A DNA stretch of 64,000 nucleotides from Hymenolepis diminuta. Its lineage: Eukaryota; Platyhelminthes; Cestoda; Cyclophyllidea; Hymenolepididae. A model generated the notes under the pieces. It made no database searches and was not told the origin of the DNA. It worked only from the letters and a program-made list of their open reading frames with translations. A program made the position numbers and the translations under genes. Of the stretch, positions 13,304 to 24,900 are shown in pieces. The number at the start of each line of letters is the position of its first letter. Position 1 is the stretch's first letter. The DNA lies in contig CAADRB010000053.1 in NCBI GenBank assembly GCA_900708905.1, positions 819,721 to 883,720 of the forward strand. Direction: 5' to 3'.

Positions 13304-14780
13304 CTAAATGTTTATTGTTTTTTGCCCATTAATTAGCTTAAACAAAAGAATTTCACTTCACATTGAGGGCCTTTTTAAAATTATGAATGATAAAGAATCT
13401 GAGGACGAAATATCTAGATAAATATTAAGAAATTATTTTTAATTTTATTCACACAGTATCTCATAATATTTTGCAAAGATAGTGCGAAAATTTAATTTCA
13501 ATTTTCACTTTACCCCATTCATTCACTAGAGTTTTCGTTAAGCTGCTGTTTTAGGACATATACAAATCGTATGATATTAGAGTAATAACTTTTAATTTCG
13601 ATTTAAATTTGTAGAAAACACAGCGTTAATATGAGGACTTGAGTTTCTTGACAGATTTCGCAATATCGAGATAACGTTGGAAATCAAAGTATGATTGATT
13701 ACAGAATCTCATGTCATTTGTGTTATTGCTACTGCTGATGCATACTAAATGGCAAAAGTTAGTATATGGATAACGAAGTTAGATTGATTTAAATCAAGCC
13801 TTCAAGCGAACATTTGCAGAATGCCTGATGCTGGACAGTAGTCAAGCAAATAACATTAAAATGATGATCATTATCAGTCCGTAAAATTCATTACGAAAAA
13901 AGGAATCGATAATAAGCACACGAACATAATTTATAAAAAATAGATATATGCGTATTCCGGGATTGAATAAAACCACTTTAAACGAGAACTTTAAAACATT
14001 ACTTGATTTTGTACTTACTATTCAATAAAATACATTTAATGGAGCTTAAATTTTAGTTCAAGGTTTCATTATTTGAATATGTATGATACGTAAAGTGTAT
14101 TTATCATTTTTTGTGGCTTTAGATTAAATGAGAGTTAGAGTTCCAAAATAAAGAAAAGATATTGTCCAACGAAATCTCCACACAGAAAATTGGTAACATT
14201 TTAGAGTATATTTAACTTGTCATTTTTACCAATAGAGTCTGGAACCGGTTTAAATAATTTGTTTATTTATTGGTTATTGCAAAATAAAATTAATTTGCCC
14301 CATAAACAAACGTCTCAAAACACAATAAATTCCTCGTCTACTAATTACTTCACCAGTTGACTTAGACTCAAGTCTTACAGTAAAAAACTTCAATCTTATT
14401 TAAGCCAGGTAGTTATAATAATGAGTTGCACAGATGTTTGTTCCAAAGTCCCTAATTTCGAAATCATGGTGCATTCTAACAGACCTATTATAGTACAAAA
14501 TCACACGGGGATACAGATTATCATACGATTAACGATACAAACTATTTAACTCACTGCCTGTATGCTTAAGTATTAGCTTCTACAGCAGCATTAATAAACC
14601 CCCTGTAATGCAAAATTTCGCAAAAAATAGGACGAAAGGTGTATCTTAACCAAGAGGGGGAATTATAGGTAAAACTTTACCTAATTTAAATCTTGAAAAT
14701 ATAACACTTTGTTTTCATCATCTCGAAACCTTATAACCTTAACACCAATTCAACTAACATAGCAACACAGTAACTAGAAA

Positions 14781-15819
14781 ATGAAAAGAGAAATTAGCAA
14801 AAAAGACAAAAGACTAACAGTATGAATATATTATTCCAAATTGATATTTAGCCAGAGGAAGCGAAAGCAGAATTTGAAAAAGTTTCTAGAAAACTAGAGG
14901 AGGAAAGAAAAGTAAAAACGGAATAGAATAATTAAATGTCCTACAGATATTCAAAGCAGATATAAATAAAATAAAGACAAGGCGTGCAATTCTTGACCAA
15001 AAGACCCTGAACTTTGAGAAGAGAAAAAAAGATTTCGAGGAACACTTTTCTGATAATAAGCGAAAAATGGAAAATGCAGCAAGAAAAATCCAGTTGGAAA
15101 AAAACCAAATAAATATTGTTCAGAATGAGATAAACAAGTATACCATTTTATTTTACTTTGAATGGTAGTCTAAAAAAAGAGTATAAGAGATTGCAGGCTG
15201 TCAAGTTAGAACAGGAACGCAGCCTTCGATATTTTACTCAATTCCATAACTTTCTATATTCAGCTCTGCAATATTGTGAAGAATTTGGAGAAATTAATGA
15301 GTTGATAAGCAGAGCAGAGGCTCTTAAGTCACTCCTCTTTGAATTGAAAGCCAGAGAATTAGAAAGTTCAAAAATAATTCAAAAAATTCGCAAATCAGCT
15401 CAGCTCACGCAATTAGTTATCTAATTTCATAAAATTATTTGTAGACTAAAACGGAGCACTTGTTAGAGAATTTCAACAATTTAGTAGCCAAGGAGCAAGA
15501 GTTCAATGACATTCACGATGAAAATCTTAATAAAATTGAGAGGATGATGGCTAAGGCTGACGCTATTGCAAATACGAAAGAAACCTACGAATCTCTTAAA
15601 ATGTGAGTCTAATATTTTGCGTAATTTTAAGGGCAATCATAGACACTTATAAGGCTTTAAATGACCACCCACAAAATGAAGCAAATATTTCCCTTGAAAG
15701 TGCATTAAACTACGTGAGTTCTTTATTAATTTCTACAATTACTACAATTAAACCTACAGATTAAAACGTATATTACCGATCTTGAACAAGTTAATAACTT
15801 GCTACTACAGGAAAAGTAG
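14781..15819 (+). CDS. CFAP73/CCDC42-like coiled-coil protein
   Basis: Seven plus-strand exons join in frame: 14781-14819, 14852-14911, 14947-15137, 15169-15415, 15445-15602, 15632-15713 and 15760-15819, giving 278 residues. The protein is almost wholly Lys/Glu-rich coiled coil. Residues around YFTQFHNFLYSALQYCEEFG followed by EINELISRAEALKSL match the conserved block of the CCDC42/CFAP73 (DUF4200) family, whose members are about 300-320 aa and act in the axoneme/modified inner arm complex and in sperm flagella. The introns are extremely small (32, 35, 31, 29, 29 and 46 bp). The ATG at 14781 is the first in frame and leads through phase-0 introns. It converges on PIGL, with 260 bp between the stops. 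CFAP73 and CCDC42 cannot be told apart here. Confidence 0.8.
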
Positions 15820-16079
15820 TAGTATTACTGAATTCAACTAAAATCAAAGAGGGTTTGCCATCGATTTCGATTGATAACATAAGTTGAAACACAGACTATT
15901 ATAAACTTCCCGAATTTCATATTCTGACTCGTTTCAAATATATCAAACAAAAGCACAACAATTAAACAAAGCTTTTCTATGGAAGCGAGAGAACTGATAT
16001 ACACTACAGAAGGGAGGGGTATATAGTTTTCACGAAAAGCACACAATCTTAGAATTAATGTGATAAATAAAACAAAACA

Positions 16080-16808
16080 TCACTTTACACGGTGTTTTAA
16101 GGGAACAAACAAATTAGTATACATATAAGCAGAAAACAGAATATAAAGATACCTAAACCATAGCAGTTGGCTGCGGTGTTGGAACATAGCTTTATGAGGA
16201 ATGAAGGTCGAGGTAAATGGGACGGTAAATACTAAAGCATTTGAAGAACTGATAGCCAATAAAAATGCAAGTGGTACAAAATACTTTGTGAGGATATTGC
16301 ACGTTTTTAATAAATAAATTTTCACGCAAGGTTTGAATGCAGACTCAGCAAGGGCTGAATACACTTGACAATGGTTTAAGTGTCCACTAACGCCGTAAGA
16401 ATCGAAAGAAATTATGGTTTTGGAATGCAGTTTTTCGACAGACTGTAGAATATGTTTCTGAATGCGATCAGTGGGCCAGACTTTGCGGGGGTGATCTGGG
16501 AGTTTGTCGTCGACAACTATCTGCAAGTAACGAATTCCAAGAACTGCTGCAGAGTTTTTCAACTCTTTGCATCTTTTATGACCATCGCCGTAAAAATTTC
16601 CATTGGAAAGGCAGAGCAAATCAACTGGGATCCCCTTTTTACAAAGTGATAAAAGTACGGGAGAAAAGAACATGCATTCATCATCAGGATGTGCTGTCAC
16701 TAGTAAAACTGGTCCTTTGATATTTACAGATCTTGAAATAATTTTGATGCACATCAAGAGCGATAAGAAAAATAAAACTGTAAAACATAATAGGGGAAAT
16801 CCAAACAT
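16080..16808 (-). CDS. PIGL: N-acetylglucosaminyl-phosphatidylinositol de-N-acetylase (PIG-L)
   Basis: PIG-L removes acetate from GlcNAc-PI on the cytosolic face of the ER, the second step of GPI-anchor synthesis. The 242-residue frame is intact and intronless; human PIGL has 252 residues. An N-terminal membrane segment (MFGFPLLCFTVLFFLSLL) is followed by VLLVTAHPDDE, the catalytic/metal-binding motif, then CLSNGNFYGDG, FDSYGVSGHLNH (second metal-site histidines) and a C-terminal HRSQLLWFRYLYILFSAYM block seen in family members. I chose the ATG at 16808: the frame extends six more codons from a TTG, but no ATG occurs before the upstream stop. The single-exon structure is unusual for an animal PIGL. 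Confidence 0.93.
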   Translation of the reverse strand: MFGFPLLCFTVLFFLSLLMCIKIISRSVNIKGPVLLVTAHPDDECMFFSPVLLSLCKKGIPVDLLCLSNGNFYGDGHKRCKELKNSAAVLGIRYLQIVVDDKLPDHPRKVWPTDRIQKHILQSVEKLHSKTIISFDSYGVSGHLNHCQVYSALAESAFKPCVKIYLLKTCNILTKYFVPLAFLLAISSSNALVFTVPFTSTFIPHKAMFQHRSQLLWFRYLYILFSAYMYTNLFVPLKHRVK

Positions 16809-18920
16809 TACTACAGCAGACGACAAAATGAGAAATGATTATGGAATCAATCGTGGAGGTACGAGGAGGTGACATGAATTTCTGACCTTGAGAAGCACCA
16901 AACAAATGCTCGCCACTTAAAAGTTCAGTAAAAGGTCTCCTTCCATGAATTTATGCATCAGTTTTAAATAAAAACGCATTTTATTTTAATTAAACATACT
17001 CACATTTGATGTCAAAGTTTAAAGTCGGCAGCAAAATTTAACATGAAAATTCCGTCTAAGCTTAAAGAAACTGCTAGATGATTCTTGTGCATTAATAATG
17101 CAAATCTAAAATGTTTCTAAATAAAGTAACTCGGTATTGATGACTTCTATTATTTAAGTTTCAGTTCAATTGCTTTCTCACCTGTAAAGATAAATATCAA
17201 CCACAAAATCTGTAGTGCTAGGAAAGTAATTCAGGCCTCAAAACTATATTTTATTGGTGCCTCTAAACACATGCCGTATTTTTTTTCCCAATGTACCCAC
17301 TCCAAACATTTTGACCATATATATTAGACAACACGTACTGAGTTATTTGAAATATTTTATTTCGTTAATATTAGTTATATCAGCTCCTTTTATCCATTTA
17401 TGCTTTGGAAATCGAATATTTACACATAAATCAACTCTTAAAGTTACGGATAAATGAAATAACTAATATGATAGCAAATCTATTGGCATTCAGAAGTCTA
17501 TGATGCTTGCGGTACATTAAGGAAACGCTTATTAAATAGGAAACATATTAGTTCAATAGCGTATAATATCCAAACCAACTGGGAGAGAAAGATATATATA
17601 TCTGATATTTGCTAGGGAATGAAAAATCAATAGCGTATGGGGTAAATATGGAGAACGGTGCGTAGAAGTGTAGTTACTTAAATGCACATCATTTCATCTC
17701 TCGCTCTTCCTGTATCACCTTCTAAATGGATGCTAAATAATCGATGTTTTACAAATACATTTGCGAAATAATCAATTGACAATATGATTGATAGGTCTAG
17801 CACAATCGTAAGAAATATCATATCAGAAGATAAGCTCAGTTGTTGAATAAACTTCTGTATCTAAGATAAATAGTGTTTGGTTATATATCTTCGACATCTA
17901 AATAGTCATCATGTATCTTCTTGCATATGCTATTTATTTTGAATCTAGTCACTCCAATCAATGCGAATATAATTGTGTAACTACTTTTCTCAAGAATGGG
18001 TTGATTATGTCTCGAACTTTAACTCCATGTCTGCAATATGCGCTCAGATAGGCGACTCCCATTTTCGCCTTTCACTGAATTATTAATTAAAGCTCTCTAA
18101 TAACTTTGAAAGATCTATCGGGGCCACATCAATCGAACAGATGGAATAAGTCAGATCAGTTCGGAGGTGACAGGCAAGCCACTTCAATTTATTAATAAAT
18201 AAATTAGGCCTATATACAAAACATTTCTTTGTTAGACATCAATCATTTCTCGTTGTCAGTGTCTCGGCGTGATGATCGACATCTGTTTAGGCATCTATGT
18301 GCAAACACACAGCGGAACCAGCTGTGGACGCTATAGTGGAGATCTTATCGCCAGCTGTTGATAAGCATCTGTTGGCTACAGCAAGCCCACAATACGACAA
18401 TCACTGTTAACTGTTCCTTCACTCATTATCTGTTCTTATTTCAGCCTTTCAAGTTAAAAATAACAAGTCTAATCTAAAAATGTTTGTAATACTGTCATTT
18501 GCATTGAAGGAATTTCAATTCCGAGAACTAGATCCGGTGCGAATCAATGCAGCCTTATTTTTTAAAAATCAAGGTTCTCCGGTGATAGTCCACTCATGTG
18601 AAACTTGCATAAGATCATTTCTAGATAGAGTAATGCCATCACGCAGTCTCGTTATATTATTGAGCCATAAGTTTCTTAACCAAACATCAAACTCAAATTT
18701 ACCTCTAACCAAAACTTGTTATTTTACATGGAAAAGGTTATATATCGCGTATTTTAAGAACAAGAAGCTAAAATGCACAAAAAATGGGACTATAACGTAG
18801 ATTACGCAGAAGAAATAGGTGTGGGGAAAGTCAAATATGACAGATATAGAATGCACTACTCTGGAACAATGCAATGTCGTTCCGTCAGGGGATTGTCATG
18901 TACCCCTAATTTGTAGACTG
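16809..18920. other. intergenic region with one solo LTR
   Basis: This lies upstream of PIGL and downstream of the QSOX 3' end. Apart from the R1 element at 18095-18380 I see only A+T-rich sequence and no exon chains. Confidence 0.6.
18095..18380 (-). mobile_element. solo LTR-like element, family R1, copy 2
   Basis: Read on the minus strand it starts TGTAGCCAACAGATG, carries TTTGTATATAGGCC followed by AATAAA, and ends TTATTAGA (the consensus end is TTATTACA). It matches copy 1 throughout except for a roughly 25-bp internal deletion near its 5' end. Confidence 0.65.
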
Positions 18921-21900
18921 TTATGCATTTGGAAGGGGCATATGATCCCTTTTAGTAGAGCATCGCCAACGACAACAAACGAGACCAAAAAGGGCTACGA
19001 TAGCTGAGGCACAGCATAAGCAGATCACTCCGACCAAAATTAAGTCAAAAGTAGTGAAGACATTTCCTTCATGACCCAATCTAAATAGAAAGAATATGAA
19101 GTTAGAATAATGGGTGTTTATTGAGTTCCGCTTTCCCAAACTTAAGAATAAAAAAAAGTTTGAAGTAACAAGACTGACCAATTCTCATGCTGCAAATGAT
19201 ATCGTTCTTTGTAAAAAAACAGCGAAGAAATTGGATTTCTCATCCCTGCTTATCAATCATCTGTCATCGATTTCGTCTTTCTTCTCATAATTCCAAGTCA
19301 GAGAGGGTTACCAGAACTATGACACAGATGTGGCTACGAAAAATGATGTAAAGGACATTTTGAAACACTCATTTATCGGTCTACTTAACATGATGGTGAC
19401 AGACCGATACCAGACCCAGACCCATTCAAAGAGTGGACAATGGTAATGATCAATTCTTCACAGATTCGAAAGTGGTCAACCAACGTTTCGAACGAACATG
19501 AAATACGGGTAATTTTGAAGAACTATCGTTAGAATAGATAAATTACTTCTGAGTTTAGGATTTTTAAGTATTTATAGCATCACGAAACCAAAAAATGAAC
19601 ACATCCTTACCAGAATCGATTTCCAACTTTCTGTCGATGCAATTCGCCAAAAGTATAGTTGATTAAATCCTGTGAGGAAGAAACCAACAAATAAACCGAT
19701 AAACACAGCAAAGTGCAAGTTGGTAAAATGTGTGTTTTGAAAGTCCCAATCCACAAATTACACAATCAAAACAAGGTGTAATTAATTATCATACTTAATT
19801 AACTTCAAATTTGGAAAAATATCATGTTACAACAATATATTTAAACTATTGAAGCTTTATTGAAATTGGATTATTTTCGTAAATACCCACGCCAAATATT
19901 TTTAAAGAATTAAAGAGAAAAATAAGCTGAAAGTCAAAATCACAGACGAAGTCTTGAAAGAGTTTTCTTTGTAGTGTTAGGTAAAAGCTGACTTAGCTAG
20001 CTCTGGTAGTTCAGGTAAAATAGGAACTGAAAGAAAGGAATTAGATAAAATATTTACAACAAAACTTAACCTTGTCTAAAAAAAATATTTTCTAAAGACA
20101 AGTTCTATAGAAATCAAGGAATTGCTTTTCAGATATCATTTTTCAAAATGTACTGAAAAGTGTATAAGAAATTCTCATTATTGTACACCTCTTTTACTTG
20201 TTTTGTTTGTTTAATATTACAAGTGTCATATAAAAGAAAAATTAAATTAATAAAAAAATGAATTGTAAGAATTTTTCCATCTAATTCAGATAAAAGACTT
20301 TCGTAGAAAAAGCTACTCTTCTCTCGGTTGAGTTACAAAGAGTAACTTAGAAAAATCAGTGAGTAATTTAGCCTGAAGTCAAATTTTTGCAACTCAGCCC
20401 AATTAACAGCGCACATTTTGAAATAGAGCTATCTTCAAATCAGTTCACTGATATATTTGTAATGCGTGCTTTAGGTACCGTTGCAGCTCTTCTTTTCAAT
20501 AGGTACACACTCATAATTAAATCGTGTAGAAGAATCAGAAATACCGTATTATGACTCCTCCCAAGCCTATTTAGGAAATCATAATTCAACGTTCCCCTTG
20601 GGTAAAGGAGGGTAGCTTCATAGAGTCTTGCTGGTGAGAAACTCGAATTTTATCACTTTTATTAGCCAGACTCACTGGGTGTGTTCCGACGGATACGAAG
20701 GTCACGTTGACTGCTGCTACACCAGCGCACGATTCCTCAATTTAATGAATCTGCACATGTAGCTCAGCCACTTTCAAGCACTACGGATGTTATGTGGTAC
20801 TTAGAAAGAATATGTTTTAAGTGCAGTTTTTCAAGTTAAAACATGTAGGATTTTAGAATGGTGGAGTAATTAAATGATACCGCATATATCTACCGCTCTT
20901 GAATCCGAACCCCACAGAAAAGCAGATTAATTGCTTTAGAAGTCAACACAGCTGATAGCTGACACCACACACTTGGTGTTTACGTTGAATATCGTTTTAG
21001 TTTGTGCGAATTAAACAGACGGAGTGACGACTTCACACGCAAAGAGCTGTCGATTATGCTTTAATATCAAAGATGTGTAACTCCCACCTTTGATGCAAAA
21101 AGTTAAATTCGGTTAGTGCTTTATCGTCATTTAGTAGCATCAAGATACAGGAGGTCAAAACCTACTAGGAAACATCAGCGCTAGTTAAATCAGGATTACA
21201 TGAAGATGTCCAAAAGAGATATTTAATTAAAAAACGGTTTTAGAAAGCTCCTTTGATTCTAAAAGGGACATTGCAGTTAACGTGGTCGTTAGCGAAATCA
21301 GAGATAACGGATTCGCTGCCCTTCGGTGGAAACACGGTGAGCGGAATGGTCAACCTTACTAGTTAAGTCTGGCTAATAAAAAGCGGATGACAGAACTCGA
21401 GTTTCTCGCCACGAGACATCCCTTCTACAAAGATCTGTGTTAAAAACGCCTTCTTAGGTTGTGCTTGGTAATTATGATGGTAAAGTTAGTTAAGGTGGTT
21501 TAAACAAAACAACGAAATACATTAGAAGAAATTCCGATGTAATTTTAAAAAGTGTTTTGAAGAGAGAAAGTGTTTATTTCGAAAATGATCTTATATAGTG
21601 TTCGTTTGTAACTGTTTGGTCACCAGAACGGACAGATTTGCCAAGATTGGCATGACTAACTCATCAATCAAGTATACAGATTAATCAGCTTTGAACACTA
21701 CAGACAACAACATATTGAACTAAACACTCAAGTCAGAAAACCAATGTTGAGAGTCAAAAATGCAGGTGAAGTGTGGTTCTTTTGACCCACTATATTCCTC
21801 CTCCTTTTGGCACTGCCTTTATTTTCACTCTCTTATCGTTCCTCGAATTTATACGCTAATCTAAGATTGGGAATTGTAAGTATTTTATTTCTACACACAC

Positions 21901-24900
21901 CAGCACTAAAGTTCGACAGTAGCATTTATTAGAATGCTGATCATTTTAGGTTGTCGAATCTTCCCTGGACGTTGGTTTCATGTGTTAGTCTTTTAACTGG
22001 GTCACAGGGACACATAAAGAATGACTCACTGAGAAATGTCTTCAAATGAAACACAGACATCATCCCATCTCCAAGACGAGGGTCTGTAGTGGTGCACAAG
22101 GTAGGCCAACAGCTCGTCTGTCCTGTCCGGATGCGCAGCGAATTTGTCTTCAGCCATTTTAGCCCGTGCCTCGTCTGACCAGCAGGCACGACACTGTTGG
22201 GGAGAGGGGAATACCTATATGGGGATAAAAATTAAGTGAGAAAGTAGGGATATCTTAAGAGTAACAAATTTATCATGGCTGAAAAGTCCAATAATGTTAA
22301 TTTCCATTTCTCAAGGTGTAAAACTGGGTCTGAAGGGGATTCGTGCAAACTTAACATCGCTAACTGTAAAAAATGCCCAATAAAAAGAAATTATTTCTCT
22401 TACATCTCGATAGATGCTACTGTAATAAAAATATGAACTACGGTGACTTCAAATACCCTCGAATTCTTCAAATCTTACAAAAAACAGGGGTGTTAAAGAC
22501 GCCATCTCTCAGAATGTCACCTTTATTCCTGACATTAAGAAAAATCACAATCTAACTACGTAGAGCTTTTGAGGAGATAGGAAATCAACTCTGGAGGAGG
22601 TAGGCGGATGAGCTATCCAAATATCCGGAAAAGACAAGAAAAACGTCAACCATCACCCATTAAACTGAACTAAGCTATAAATATAAGAAAATTTAAAATT
22701 TCATAGATCCGATTTCCCTCCTACTTTCCAATAAAATCGGTGTATCCCCTGCCCGATATGTAAATAAGCGTAGCTTCTGGGAAACCGTTTGGAGTAAAAC
22801 AATAACGATACAGTGCTTATACACTTTGTATTATCATTTCTATCTCAGGGAGAAAACCTTGGTATTTAAGGGCTGTACAAATGGGCATTAAGGATCTTGC
22901 GACAGATTGCTACCATAAAGTTACCTCAATTTGTTGATTAAAAATGACATACAATTTATGAAAAGCTTTGAAGAATTTCGGCATAAAGGAATACCAGTAG
23001 GTGTCAGAATTTGGATGATATATGTAGCATTTTAACATCAAATTATAGTATCTAGGACGTCTTAAAATGTATAATTTAACTGATTTTAGAGAGTGGTAAT
23101 ATACAAATAGCACCCACTTAAGGGTCTGGATATCTGGTCAATTTTTAGACGATAGAGAGGCTAACAGATGCCATTATTATCCAAAGTAAGTTTTTCATAC
23201 TTGCTTAAGTAAACTTCCTGTGTATATACAGATAAGAAGTGACTGTTTTTTCGAACTTTTGACTATCAGTAGCTGAAAGATTTTTAGTTGCCCATCATTT
23301 ATATGTTAAAGCAGAATCATTTTAAGACAAATATCTCCCACTTTGTCTTTTATTTAAGAATTATTAAATGACCTATATTTAAAACTTTCCTAAACAAACA
23401 CCCCGAAAATGTACATTGAATAGCCGTCCTGAGGCAACTGAATATCATTCAAAAAAAGCTTTAACATCCTTAAATTTGACCTATCTTCTCTCTACTGTTA
23501 TTTGTGTAGATATTTTGGGATTGTTAGCTGGAATTACATTGTAAATACCATTCCCTGGTAAAATTAATCGAACCTTTATAATCATTTATATTTTCCGAGT
23601 CCATCTTGGATAGAGAGATATTCTCTAGCCGCCGATCTTGAAAATTCACATTAAATCATCCCTCTGTTGACCAGGATTAAAAAGTGAGGTTGATCATTCA
23701 AGTCAGACCCGTGATCTCTAGATCAACCGTCATGAAGCAATAGATGAGTATTTCAACCCTTTACTTTCTTCTTAAAAACTTTGGGATTCAAGTCAGAGTG
23801 CGTACCGGTATTAAACCAAAACCACCCTCAGGTATACATGGTCTAAACCATCTTTTCGAACTAAGTTCGTCAACTTACCACCTTAGGAGCTGCAGGATCT
23901 TCGGAAGATTCACCAGAAAGACGTTTGTTGACTCTATTGTGAGCATTATTGAGCCAGAGAACTTCATCGCGAGCCGACTTTGGCGGAATGGGCAAAGTGG
24001 AAAGGTCTGGTTCCACAAGAGGGAAGGGAGGTTTAACATCTGGACGATCAGGATAGATTGCCTCTCCAGGAAGACGTACGTTGGAGGTCATTTTAGCGAA
24101 GTGAAAGGCACAGTAGCCACAACTGAAGAAACGTGATACGAAACGATTGAGAGCGTGGGCGATTGGGGCTTTATCGTCTAGAAGAAAGACAGAAATGGCA
24201 TTTTCAAAATGTGAACTTGTGGAAGGACGACTAGCAGCTAGGTATCTGATTTTGGTCCCCAGTCAGTTTACAGCCTTCTACCTCCTACCAGTTTTCTCTA
24301 TGATAAAAGGATAGAGACAATATAGCGTTGAGTACTTGTCTAGAAAGTTAAGTTCCGACCAAAGTCTCTAATAATCGCAAGGAATGGAGTTTTTAAAAAT
24401 GAAGAGTTGCTATTAGTTTTCAAGGGGGAAATTTTCCATTCATTTGCCTTTTCTTAATCACTCATTTCATTATCCAGTTCAAATCCGTCTAACTGCAGAA
24501 GAAAGCTTTACATTCAAAGTGACCAAATTTAAAAGATTGGGTGGCAGCACTGCCCCATCTAGTAGAGTTACAGGACCATTTATGCTAGCTAAGTTTTTAA
24601 TCTTCTAATCCATATAAAATTTCCAATTCCTATCTTTGACACGAGCTCTAAAATACTGATAGCTTACCTGCATACTGATATAGTAATTTTGGGACATAAG
24701 TAGCATGCATTACTTTAAACTACTAAATCCCTTATCATTCTTCTCCCTTTTGCTAAATTATATATAATTCCTTTGCTTTCCTTCCTGCATTAATTTAAGT
24801 AAATTGGCTTTGAATGTCGAAAAACTAGCGTGTAAATATGTAAATCACAAACGTATATCCTCAGGTCTAGAAAATAATTTGAAATCACGCAAATTTTTGA

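Noticed and set aside
13500..13560. Possible upstream COMMD exon encoding SLTKTLVNEW
   Set aside because: The only donor (GG|GTAAAG) gives the wrong phase for the exon at 13303.
13630..13740. Minus frame ending FDFQRYLDIAKSVKKLKSSY then stop
   Set aside because: It looks protein-like but cannot be joined to the COMMD exons and resembles no family.
13860..14030. Minus frame of about 60 codons with a hydrophobic end (LIMIIILMLF)
   Set aside because: No start codon or splice support; A+T-rich DNA readily yields Ile/Leu/Phe-rich frames.
19572..19754. 60-codon minus frame with a strong membrane-like segment, first taken as a QSOX exon
   Set aside because: The hydrophobic part is a pyrimidine-rich acceptor tract (CTCACAG at about 19671). 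Including it gives no open joint to the 19080 exon, whereas direct splicing from 22030 does.
23744..24136. 130-codon plus-strand frame
   Set aside because: It is antisense to QSOX exon 10, whose Erv/ALR motifs are unambiguous.
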